Below, in pieces: positions 6,613 through 13,829 of a stretch of 21,451 bases of DNA (the stretch's first letter is position 1; the number at the start of each line of letters is the position of its first letter). The DNA lies in assembly GCA_023151145.1 (NCBI GenBank), contig JAKLJM010000005.1:1-21451 (forward strand). Direction: 5' to 3'. Position numbers and translations under genes: made by a program. Source of the stretch: Bacteriovoracaceae bacterium. GTDB lineage: Bacteria > Bdellovibrionota > Bacteriovoracia > Bacteriovoracales > Bacteriovoracaceae. The notes below the pieces were generated by a model that was not told where the DNA came from, made no database searches, and saw only the letters and a program-made list of their open reading frames with translations.

Positions 6613-8421
6613 ATGCGGTTTTTGCACACACTCACAACAGTCGTATTGATTTTCTCAATCTATCTTTTAGATTTTACCCCGCATGCCTCTTTGATGTTGG
6701 AAGCGCGCGCTGAAGAAGCGGCATCTTCAAATATTGCAACACCTAATGCTACTGCGACAACTAATCAACAAGCTCAACCTGTTACACAAAGTGAACAAGA
6801 AAAAATTGATGAAGCGAATGGAACCAAAGAAAAAAGTGTTCAGAAGACTGGGTTAAGTAAAGATATCAGCGATGAAAATTTTATTACTAATATTACGGCC
6901 ATCGCTGCTGCGTATGCTACTACGACGATGATTGTTGCATGTAAACCAATTGCTACAGATATGTACGTCGCAGCAGGTGCTGGAGCAATTTGGGTTGCAG
7001 GTGAAATCATGGCTGCCATGAAATATTCTAAATCAGTAAAAGAATTAGAGAAAAATTTCATGGAAGAATTTTCAACCAAAAGAGAAGATACTGAAAAACA
7101 AATTACATCTCTTATGACTTTAAAAAAATCATATGAAGATGCAAAAGGTGTCGTAGAATCAAAGCTAAAAATGCAAAAAGTTGCTTTAATTGCTTATGCA
7201 GCAGCTGCGGTTGTTGCAATGGCTAGTTACTTAACTTTTGAATGGGCAAAAGATATGGTAACCAATTGCAATAGCGCACCTATCGAGAAACTTTTTTCAA
7301 AAAATCAGAATAGTAATTCGAAGTTAATATTCATAACCTCTTTACTCTCAAAATATTTTTTAAAAGATGCTCATGCAGCCTCAACGCCTTTTTGGTTTTT
7401 AGGAGGTGCAGGGTTGGCTTTGTTTAAAGTTACTTCACTAGCACAATCTGAATTTGTTAAAACAATGGTTCAATCTCCGGTACAAAGAGCTGCGCTTTAT
7501 GGTGCTTTTGGGTTACTAATGACGATGGCTATTTCTGCTGGAGAAAAAATCTTAAAGAATATCGACGGTAATATTGAAAAAATTGATGGAATGATTAATC
7601 GCCTTAAATTTTTATCTAAAGGTGGCCTTGCAAATAAAATGCAAGAAAAAGAATATCAACTTTTTAAAAAGAAACTTGCAAATCAAACTTATCAAGTTTC
7701 GACTAATCCAAAGGAAACGACAATTTGTGCAACTTCAGGTACAGTTGGAGCTTGTTCAAGTACTGAATTGAAGTTGGCATCGATGCCAGACTTTACAAGT
7801 TTACCAGGGGGAATGCAGACTTTGGGAACGAGTTTAGCAAGAGTGGCGGATTCTGTTGGTGGGAAAAATTCTATATCTGGAGCAACTCTTTCTTCTGTCG
7901 ATACATTGGCAGGAAAGTCAGCAGCACTAAGAAAATCTTTAAAAAACAAAGAAAGAGAATTAATTTCGAAAGATAAAAAATTAGTTAAAAGCAATATTGA
8001 AGGTAATGCTAGAAAAATCGCGGCAAAATTAAATGCAATCACTAGAAAGAAGGTTGCTGAATCAGGAATGACTCCAATGGCCGCCAATAATGCAATTGGT
8101 GGGTATTCAAGCATGATGTCAGGTGATGGTAAAGCAGTAGCAGATTCAGATGCTAAAAAAGGTATCGATAAAACTGCAGGTGTCGTATCGACAGAAGCAA
8201 AAGCAGATAAGACTGGGGACTTAGATTTTAACTTTAATGAAGAGCCAACTGCTGGTAGCGAAGAAATAGCCGGAGTCGCTGGTACAACTTCTGAAAATTT
8301 AGATGAATTTGAAACTGGAGCACTGGATGTCAATTCAGACTCCACGAAAAATATTTTCGACATAATATCAGGACGATATTTCAAGTCGGGATTCCCACGC
8401 CTTTTGGAAGAGGAATTATAG
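6613..8421 (+). CDS. Large Ala-rich membrane-associated protein, tandem paralogue A
   Basis: About 602 residues with no family that I recognise. Residue numbers here count from the alternative ATG at 6601. An N-terminal signal or anchor (RFLHTLTTVVLIFSIYLLDF, then EARAEE) is followed by a hydrophobic pair near 96-140 (IAAAYATTTMIVAC; YVAAGAGAIWVAGEIMAAM), a charged coil to about 185, another membrane segment (KVALIAYAAAAVVAMASYL), and an internal signal-peptide-like stretch ending in AHA at 257-259. Two more hydrophobic stretches and a coil follow, then a low-complexity acidic tail closing with NIFDIISGRYFKSGFPRLL. The same order recurs in the next gene, so the two are tandem duplicates. I prefer the ATG at 6613 because GGTGG precedes it by five bases and it aligns with the paralogue's start; 6601 has no ribosome site. 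Probably an envelope or secretion-machine component, which is inference. Confidence 0.8.
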   Translation: MRFLHTLTTVVLIFSIYLLDFTPHASLMLEARAEEAASSNIATPNATATTNQQAQPVTQSEQEKIDEANGTKEKSVQKTGLSKDISDENFITNITAIAAAYATTTMIVACKPIATDMYVAAGAGAIWVAGEIMAAMKYSKSVKELEKNFMEEFSTKREDTEKQITSLMTLKKSYEDAKGVVESKLKMQKVALIAYAAAAVVAMASYLTFEWAKDMVTNCNSAPIEKLFSKNQNSNSKLIFITSLLSKYFLKDAHAASTPFWFLGGAGLALFKVTSLAQSEFVKTMVQSPVQRAALYGAFGLLMTMAISAGEKILKNIDGNIEKIDGMINRLKFLSKGGLANKMQEKEYQLFKKKLANQTYQVSTNPKETTICATSGTVGACSSTELKLASMPDFTSLPGGMQTLGTSLARVADSVGGKNSISGATLSSVDTLAGKSAALRKSLKNKERELISKDKKLVKSNIEGNARKIAAKLNAITRKKVAESGMTPMAANNAIGGYSSMMSGDGKAVADSDAKKGIDKTAGVVSTEAKADKTGDLDFNFNEEPTAGSEEIAGVAGTTSENLDEFETGALDVNSDSTKNIFDIISGRYFKSGFPRLLEEEL

Positions 8422-8443
8422 GTTTTTAAACTAGGACGTTTTT

Positions 8444-10552
8444 ATGTTGTACGTTTTGCGAGCATTTTTTATTGCCATTTTGTCGGGATCACTTCTTTTA
8501 TTTGATTTTTCTTATAAAGGAATTGAGACTAAAAAAGTTTATGCTGAAGAAATTAAAGATTCAAATATGTTTGCCACACTAGCGATGTCGGCAACTGGAT
8601 TAATAGCTTCTCGATTATTTACTTATCCCAAACTCACTCCTGATATGATGGCCGCTGCTGTTGGGGGTGCCGCCTTTATCGCTGGAGAGATCGCAGCTTA
8701 TGCTCAATTTCGTGAACAATTAAAAGACTTTGAAATGGAAATTGTTCGCGACGATAAAGGGAATATTGATAATAAACAAATTGAGACCATTGAAAAACTA
8801 TTACAAAGTTATGAAAAAGGTAAAGATACAGCTAAGACGAAAAAAACATTACAAATGGCTGCAGCCGCAGCTTTTGCCGTAGCCGCTGGTATTGCCGCAT
8901 TTACGACCGGGACAGATGAAGCTGCACTTACAGCTTGTAAAACGGCAATCACTACAGCAGAAACCGCAGCAGCTTCATGTTTAGCTGCAGCTTCAGCAGA
9001 AACACTTTGTCCAAATCCATATTGTAATTGGGCATCCTATGCCTTGTATCAAGCAGCTTGTCCTAAATGTGCTGCAGATGTTCAGGGTATTTTAACAAAT
9101 CACTTAGCAGTTGTTATGGGACGAGAAACTCCAGGACCAAATATGGGTTTCTTTACCAAAGTTTTAACGACTAAAAAAACAATGGATACTTTAACAGGCC
9201 AAGCATGTCTTGGAGTGCCAAACACTACGGCAGCAGCAGTTGCTTCTGCAAAAGCTGCTTGTCCTTCGGCCAACCAAACGACTACGATGATGGAGGCTGG
9301 TGGTGGACCACAGCTAACCTGGTTTGCTCAACAACAAATGAGTCCCTATAATCAAAAACTCATAGCATTTATTTTAAGTTCATTCTTAGTTCCTCAAGCA
9401 CACGCTTCAACTTTCAGTTCTCCATTATCGATGATGGGTATCGCGAGCTCGACTGCGGTGGCGTTTGTTATGGCCAATTATTTGGGTGTAGCAAACATGG
9501 TAGATATGAATCTTTTAATTGCAAAAAGAAGAATGATTATTTGGGCAGCAATGGCAGCTACGACGATGATGGCCGCTCAAGCAACAGATAATGTTATTCA
9601 GAAAATTGAATCTAATATTCAAAAAATTAAAAACATTCTGCAAAGAATGTATGAACTTCATCCAGGCTCTTTTGCCAGCAAACCACAATTAGTAGATGCT
9701 TTGAAAGGCAAATTGACGCCAATTAAAAAATTAACAGAAGTAGCGATAAATAATGTCGATGCTAATGGGAAAAAAATTGAAGGAACAACAGGGAAACTTC
9801 CTTGTGTCTTTGGTGATAGTTCTGGGAAATGTGCAGATGTTGAAGCGGCCATGCAAAAAATGGATGGTTTCAACTCCCTTCCTGCTGAACTTAAAAATGA
9901 AACTAAAGGAGTAATGGATTTAGGGAAAGCTTTAAATGGAGCTGATAAAATAAATTCTGGTGCCCTTGATGCTGCAGGAAAATTAGCAGATAAAGCCAAT
10001 GCTCTATCTGAACGTGCTAAAAATCAAAGAAAGAAACTTCAAGAAGTTTTAAACGCTAGAAAAGATGTAAATGGTAAGTCTCAAAATTATGATTTTGATA
10101 AAAATACCAATGATATGAAAGCATCTTTACTTAAAAATATTGAAGACAATATGAAGAAAAAAGGCTTAACCAATGCTTCTGTTGCTCAGATGTTTGGAAG
10201 TGATATGAATGCACTTGCTGCCTTAAGTAATAAGGGTGAACTAGATGGAAAAAATAAAAACAATAAAGGAAACGTGGTTGATCTCTCTGGTGCAGCTAAT
10301 GCAAAACCAGTAGAAGATCCAAATAAAGATTTAAGTAATATCGATTTAGCCGCTGAAGACGTTGCAGGAATTAGTGCTGATGAGTTAGCTGATGCTGCAG
10401 GTTCAACCGCTGAGACTAAAGATATGACTGAAGAATATGATTTAAGTTCTAATGTGCACACTGATCCAGAAGTAAATATTTTTGATATTATCTCGAAACG
10501 TTACATGTCTACTGGATACAAAAGACTACTGCAAAGAAAAAACATGAAATAA
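8444..10552 (+). CDS. Large Ala-rich membrane-associated protein, tandem paralogue B
   Basis: The 702-residue product is the paralogue of the gene ending at 8421, 22 bases upstream. It keeps the same order: N-terminal anchor (FFIAILSGSLLLFDF, then VYAEE), hydrophobic pair with a shared xAGEIxA motif, charged coil, and membrane segment (AAAAAFAVAAGIAAF). The signal-peptide-like stretch KLIAFILSSFLVP ends in AHA at 319-321, followed by further hydrophobic helices, a coil, and the C-terminal NIFDIISKRYMSTGYKRLL. It differs by an insertion at about 165-280 with many cysteines (CKTA, SCLAA, LCPNPYCNW, ACPKC, ACLG, ACPS), which fits disulfides on the periplasmic side. AGGA lies eight bases before the ATG. 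The pair is one operon ending at the terminator at 10562. Function unknown. Confidence 0.82.
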   Translation: MLYVLRAFFIAILSGSLLLFDFSYKGIETKKVYAEEIKDSNMFATLAMSATGLIASRLFTYPKLTPDMMAAAVGGAAFIAGEIAAYAQFREQLKDFEMEIVRDDKGNIDNKQIETIEKLLQSYEKGKDTAKTKKTLQMAAAAAFAVAAGIAAFTTGTDEAALTACKTAITTAETAAASCLAAASAETLCPNPYCNWASYALYQAACPKCAADVQGILTNHLAVVMGRETPGPNMGFFTKVLTTKKTMDTLTGQACLGVPNTTAAAVASAKAACPSANQTTTMMEAGGGPQLTWFAQQQMSPYNQKLIAFILSSFLVPQAHASTFSSPLSMMGIASSTAVAFVMANYLGVANMVDMNLLIAKRRMIIWAAMAATTMMAAQATDNVIQKIESNIQKIKNILQRMYELHPGSFASKPQLVDALKGKLTPIKKLTEVAINNVDANGKKIEGTTGKLPCVFGDSSGKCADVEAAMQKMDGFNSLPAELKNETKGVMDLGKALNGADKINSGALDAAGKLADKANALSERAKNQRKKLQEVLNARKDVNGKSQNYDFDKNTNDMKASLLKNIEDNMKKKGLTNASVAQMFGSDMNALAALSNKGELDGKNKNNKGNVVDLSGAANAKPVEDPNKDLSNIDLAAEDVAGISADELADAAGSTAETKDMTEEYDLSSNVHTDPEVNIFDIISKRYMSTGYKRLLQRKNMK

Positions 10553-10561
10553 AGAAAAAAA

Positions 10562-10586
10562 CCCAAAGCGATGCTTTGGGTTTTTT
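10562..10586 (+). terminator. Rho-independent terminator of the paralogue operon
   Basis: CCCAAAGC, loop GAT, GCTTTGGG and six T residues, 9 bases past the stop. An A run before it lets it act on both strands. Confidence 0.93.
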
Positions 10587-10610
10587 ATTTTCTCTGATAT
10601 GATTTTTAAA
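10575..10610 (+). promoter_or_regulatory. Extended -10 promoter giving a leaderless mRNA
   Basis: TGATATGAT (10595-10603) is an extended -10 box (TGn plus TATGAT). A weak -35 (TTTGGG, 10575-10580, within the preceding terminator arm) is 17 bases upstream. Transcription would begin at about the A of the ATG at 10610, and no ribosome site is present. Confidence 0.6.
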
Positions 10611-11080
10611 TGGAAAAAAATAAAATCACGCAAGCACTTATCGATCAATTAACTTCAGAAGTTTCTAAACAAAAAGAAATAGTAGATGATTCAAAAGCTC
10701 TTCAAACTCATCAAGATTTAAAGTCTGAAGGAAAATACGATACGCGTGCGATTGAAGCGGGATATCTTGCAGATGCTCAAAGAAAACGTTTAGAAGAATT
10801 AGAACTAGATTTGCAAATGTTACAAGAAATTCCAAATGAAAATACTACAAGCATTCAAATCGGTTCACTCGCTGAATTATCTCATGCAGGTCAAACTCGT
10901 TGGTATTTTTTCTCTCCGAACTGTGGAGGAACGATCCTTTCAATCGACGGAATAACGGTATTAGTTATTTCAGTCTTTTCTCCACTTGGAAATGAAGCTG
11001 TTGGTTTAAGTGTAGGTGATGAGTTTACAATCGAAACGCCAAAAGAAGAGCGCGTTTATAATGTAGTTAGTGTCCGTTAA
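10610..11080 (+). CDS. GreA/GreB-related transcription elongation factor-like protein
   Basis: This 156-residue protein has an N-terminal coiled coil (residues 1-75) with the signature THQDLKSEGKYDTRAIEAGYLADAQ, typical of a stand-alone proteobacterial GreAB-like family (THxxxKxExKYDTRxxExxYLA). It then has an FKBP-like C-terminal domain ending FSPLGNEAVGLSVGDEFTIETP-x-x-YNVVSV, which matches the GreA/GreB tail SPxxxALxGxxVGDxxxxxxP. Gre factors enter the RNA polymerase secondary channel and stimulate cleavage of backtracked RNA. Whether this shorter coil does so is not known. It has no Shine-Dalgarno sequence and is likely leaderless. Its 3' end overlaps the convergent TonB-like gene by four bases. 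Confidence 0.8.
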   Translation: MEKNKITQALIDQLTSEVSKQKEIVDDSKALQTHQDLKSEGKYDTRAIEAGYLADAQRKRLEELELDLQMLQEIPNENTTSIQIGSLAELSHAGQTRWYFFSPNCGGTILSIDGITVLVISVFSPLGNEAVGLSVGDEFTIETPKEERVYNVVSVR

Positions 11081-11724
11081 TTTTTTAAAGAAAAAATAAT
11101 CGTTTTAAGAACAAAGTAATCTATATTTTTTGGATGTGGCTTAAAGGTCCATTGTTGAATGGCCGAGATCGCAGCATTGTCTAAGATGGAGTGGCCTGAA
11201 CTTTGAAGGATGTCGAAGTTTTTTAATTGACCATTCGCCAGCACATTAATTTTTACTTTTAAGGTACCTTCTAAATTTCTTTTGATAGCGGCTCTTGGAT
11301 ACTGAGGTTCTTGGTAATTTTGAATGGCTCCATTAAAACCAGTTCCATTGCCTAAACCTTCACCGCTCCCATTTCCAATATCAGATCCAACACCAGAGCC
11401 ATTATTATTACTACCAGAATTTGTGTTTTGCTCTGTCGATTCATTAGTGGTGGTAGTCGTCGAAGTTGTCGAAGTTGTCGTTGAAGAAGAGCTAGTCGTT
11501 GAAGAATTTTGTTTTTTACCACCATTTCCTGCTTTTTTATTTCCCATTGAAAATCCACCCAAATCAACAGAGATGAGGTTTTTTTGTTCTAAGCCTTCAC
11601 TCCATTCAACTGAATTAGAATGAGACGTAAGTTGCCAAATGAGGGCAGGAATTGCATGAACAAGGATGGCAAGGATGAAGGCAGACTTCGTGTTATTTAA
11701 ACGTATTAGGATCAGATTTTTCAT
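11077..11724 (-). CDS. TonB-family energy-transducer-like protein
   Basis: The 215-residue protein has one N-terminal membrane segment (residues about 13-32, SAFILAILVHAIPALIW), a long low-complexity linker, and a C-terminal TonB domain. That domain reads EPQYPRAAIKRNLEGTLKVKINVLANGQLKNFDILQSSGHSILDNAAISAIQQWTFKP, matching YPxxAxxxxxxGxVxVxFxVxxxGxVxxxxVxxSSGxxxLDxAAxxAxxxWxFxP. TonB couples the proton gradient to outer-membrane transporters or other envelope machines. The linker is Ser/Thr-rich, then Asn/Gly-rich, in place of the usual Pro-Lys-rich spacer. No exbB or exbD gene is in the window, so partners must lie elsewhere. The start has no strong ribosome site. Confidence 0.88.
   Translation of the reverse strand: MKNLILIRLNNTKSAFILAILVHAIPALIWQLTSHSNSVEWSEGLEQKNLISVDLGGFSMGNKKAGNGGKKQNSSTTSSSSTTTSTTSTTTTTNESTEQNTNSGSNNNGSGVGSDIGNGSGEGLGNGTGFNGAIQNYQEPQYPRAAIKRNLEGTLKVKINVLANGQLKNFDILQSSGHSILDNAAISAIQQWTFKPHPKNIDYFVLKTIIFSLKN
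11442..11504. repeat. Triplet-rich low-complexity tract in the TonB-like linker
   Basis: Near-tandem triplets (GTx/GAA, with the hexamer-like unit GTCGAAGTT repeated) encode the Ser/Thr run on the minus strand. Repeat slippage could change linker length. Confidence 0.6.
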
Positions 11725-11888
11725 AGGGAATCTATACCTTAACCACGTTTACTTTTTCAAGCATAAAGGGCATAGCAGCAAATTGGTAAATAATTAAGTT
11801 TTTATAACTTTTTATGATGAAACTGTATGATTTTTTTTGGAGTTTTGTGCAACTATTTGTATGATGAAGAACAATAAAGGTAAATAAA

Positions 11889-12506
11889 ATGGTAAAAAAA
11901 ATCGAAGAAAAGCTGACTAAAGGCGAACAAACTAAGAAAAAAATTTTAATTGAAGCTCTTCAATTATATTCAGAGAAAGGTGTTCAAAACACTCCATTTC
12001 AAGAAATAGCCGATAAGGTAGGCATTACGCAAGCTGCTCTCTATAAGTATTTTGCGAATAGAGATGAGTTATTAAAAGAAGCAGTTTGGCTTGCAGGAGT
12101 CATGGGAAGAGAATATTTTCAAATAGATTCAAAAATCGAATCTAAAATGACTGAGAAAGAAAAATTTTATCACTATATAAAAGTAAATATAGATTGGGCC
12201 CAAAATTCAAAACCGTTTAATGTGGGTTTACTTTCATTGCATTATTTTGCAACTCAAATTCCTGCGATCGGAGAAGTTCATAAAGAAGTTATGAACTTGA
12301 GAATGAATAAAATTAAATTACTAGTTACAAATTGGCTAAAAGAAGAAGATAAAAAAATGGAAAGTACTAATACCATTATTATCTCAATACACAACATGCT
12401 CTTAGGTGAAATGCTAGAAGCATACAATTTATCTGGAAATGAAACGATTAAAAAACGGGCCGATCGTATTTTTTCAAATATTCTTAAAATTTTAGATCTT
12501 GAATAG
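11889..12506 (+). CDS. TetR/AcrR-family transcriptional regulator
   Basis: At 205 residues this is a normal-length TetR regulator. Its N-terminal helix-turn-helix reads KKILIEALQLYSEKGVQNTPFQEIADKVGITQAALYKYFANRDELLKEAV (about residues 18-67), with the family's KxxIxxAAxxLFxxxG and TxxxIAxxAGVSxxxxYxYFxxKxxLxxxV pattern. The C-terminal ligand-binding domain is all-helical and not specific enough to name a ligand. AAGG lies about nine bases before the ATG. The end overlaps the convergent membrane-protein gene by 15 bases. No obvious target operon is divergent from it, so it may control its own gene or the neighbouring membrane operon; the latter is only inferred from position. Confidence 0.9.
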   Translation: MVKKIEEKLTKGEQTKKKILIEALQLYSEKGVQNTPFQEIADKVGITQAALYKYFANRDELLKEAVWLAGVMGREYFQIDSKIESKMTEKEKFYHYIKVNIDWAQNSKPFNVGLLSLHYFATQIPAIGEVHKEVMNLRMNKIKLLVTNWLKEEDKKMESTNTIIISIHNMLLGEMLEAYNLSGNETIKKRADRIFSNILKILDLE

Positions 12507-12749
12507 ATATTTTTTCAATAGGAGCACTGAGCTGCATGAAAGAAAAGCAATTGTTCCTCCAAAAAATAAAGCCTCTTGAGTTTTTAAAATTGATTGTCCT
12601 GAAAAGAGGACAATTAAACAAAACAAACAAGTAATGAAAGCAGATGCACGAATCGCAGAAAAGTGGAATCGATGAATTAGTTGATATGTTCCTAGAGCTG
12701 CCGATAAACAAACGATTAATTGGACAAAGGGAGTAATTGAAGAATTCAT
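12492..12749 (-). CDS. Small three-helix inner-membrane protein
   Basis: This 85-residue protein is almost entirely hydrophobic, with three predicted membrane segments at about residues 8-25, 33-53 and 58-78. Its start overlaps the stop of the upstream gene 12746-13123 as an ATGA, so the two are translationally coupled and probably form one complex. QEALFFGGTIAFLS resembles LYAGAFIGMGTF of the partner, a hint that both derive from one repeated unit. No family is recognised; it could be half of a small transporter. Confidence 0.65.
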   Translation of the reverse strand: MNSSITPFVQLIVCLSAALGTYQLIHRFHFSAIRASAFITCLFCLIVLFSGQSILKTQEALFFGGTIAFLSCSSVLLLKKYLFKI

Positions 12750-13123
12750 GTGAGCGCCTTTAGGGCCAAGAATATAAGTGTTGATAACAATGCGATAAAT
12801 CCCAATCTTCCACCAACGCCATTAAAAAAAGGCATTCCTAAAGAATAAAGAGTAGCTGCTATTGTGGAAGTTATGAATAGATGCGAAAGATTCAAAACAT
12901 TTAAAAATGTCCCCATGCCAATAAAGGCACCAGCGTATAGAGTAGAAGGGAGATGTGTTGAAGTTTTTTTAGTTGGAATAAAAGAAGCGAGAAGTCCAAT
13001 TAAACTGGCAGAAAAAACAGCACTTAGTAGAGCAAATTTTTGAAGAAAAAAGCAACCGAGCATTCCCAAGAAAAAACCAATAAAATGTGTGGGAGCCGAT
13101 CTACGAAAAGATGATAAGATCAT
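12746..13123 (-). CDS. Four- to five-helix inner-membrane protein
   Basis: The 125-residue protein has predicted membrane segments at about 14-32, 33-50, 62-82, 84-102 and 105-122, with PSTLYAGAFIGMGT and FFNGVGGRLGFIALLS as its most distinctive pieces. Gly-rich helices of this sort are common in small transporters and channels, but I cannot assign a family. A GAG-type ribosome site precedes the ATG. It lies seven bases after the MCLIC protein gene and overlaps the next gene by four bases, so the three make one minus-strand operon. Confidence 0.68.
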   Translation of the reverse strand: MILSSFRRSAPTHFIGFFLGMLGCFFLQKFALLSAVFSASLIGLLASFIPTKKTSTHLPSTLYAGAFIGMGTFLNVLNLSHLFITSTIAATLYSLGMPFFNGVGGRLGFIALLSTLIFLALKALT

Positions 13124-13130
13124 TTGACTC

Positions 13131-13325
13131 TTATTTTTTCGCTTGTAGGTCAGTGTGTTTATTTGTTTCTTCTTCTAGTTCTTCTTGGCTAGTTGCTGAT
13201 TGTAATTTTTTAAAATGTGCTTTTTCATCTTCACTTTTTGCAAAAGTAATCATTTCAGGCAAAGCCCTTTTCACTTCTTCAATAGTCATTCTTTTTTTAT
13301 TGAATTCATAACAAATTAAGCACAT
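13131..13325 (-). CDS. Small CxxC (MCLIC) protein
   Basis: This 64-residue cytoplasmic protein begins MCLICYEFNKKRMTIEEVKRALPEM and continues as a charged helix to the end. The N-terminal CxxC could bind a metal, lacking any second pair in the chain, or react with thiols. I do not recognise a named family. GAGGG lies about ten bases before the ATG on the minus strand. It heads the operon with the two small membrane proteins, with a seven-base gap to the next start, and is divergent from the Cys-rich secreted protein at 13423. Confidence 0.65.
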   Translation of the reverse strand: MCLICYEFNKKRMTIEEVKRALPEMITFAKSEDEKAHFKKLQSATSQEELEEETNKHTDLQAKK

Positions 13326-13422
13326 ATATTTTTATCCCTCACGTATAATAATCCTATTGTAACAGCTTTTTTCCTTCCGAGGGAAATAGTCAGTTAAATT
13401 TAATCTTTTTTTAAGGTTTAAG

Positions 13423-13749
13423 ATGAAATTGTTTATTTTGATGTGTTCGCTCTCATTTCTCTTTAAGGCCTTTGGTGTAGAACCAGTTCCCCAGGCGGTC
13501 GCTGTCCCCGTAGAAAAGCCTAGCTGTTCTATGGAAGGTGAATTAGCCGGTGGGAGTATGATCGGGGCCATGCGCTGTTGCCATGGTTTAACCCTAGCGA
13601 ATTGGTGGACTCATCAAAACTTAAACTTAGGCTGTCAAATGCCTCCTCCTCCTGGCACAGGGGGAACATGTATCAAATGTGGTGATGGTAAATGTGATCA
13701 GAAGAATAACGAAAATAAGTGTAACTGCCCAAAAGATTGCAAAAGTTAG
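13423..13749 (+). CDS. Secreted Cys-rich small protein with CGDGKC...CPKDC repeat
   Basis: The 108-residue protein has a signal peptide (MKLFILMCSLSFLFKAFG) and a Pro/Val-rich start (EPVPQAVAVPVEKP). Its middle part has cysteines in PSCSME, MRCCHG and LGCQMP. It ends with the unit CIKCGDGKCDQ-ENKCNCPKDCK, a single copy of the CGxGxCxxxENxxxCPxDC repeat often found at the ends of extracellular bacterial and archaeal proteins. That unit is held by disulfides or calcium; its exact role is not known. An AAGG box precedes the ATG by about six bases. It is monocistronic as far as can be seen, facing away from the MCLIC operon. Confidence 0.75.
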   Translation: MKLFILMCSLSFLFKAFGVEPVPQAVAVPVEKPSCSMEGELAGGSMIGAMRCCHGLTLANWWTHQNLNLGCQMPPPPGTGGTCIKCGDGKCDQKNNENKCNCPKDCKS

Positions 13750-13829
13750 TTTTGTCGATAAATCGTCTAGTGTTTAATTCAGTCTTAAAGATTAAGATAT
13801 AAGGCAACAGATTTGAAAAAGGAAAAGAG

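Noticed and set aside
7692..8384. 230-codon open frame on the minus strand inside paralogue A
   Set aside because: It is the antisense shadow of an Ala/Ser-rich coding region, has no ribosome site and a biased Ser/Ala/Pro composition typical of such shadows.
11324..11623. 99-codon plus-strand frame opposite the TonB-like linker
   Set aside because: Pro/Val/Glu low complexity produced by the triplet-rich linker on the other strand.
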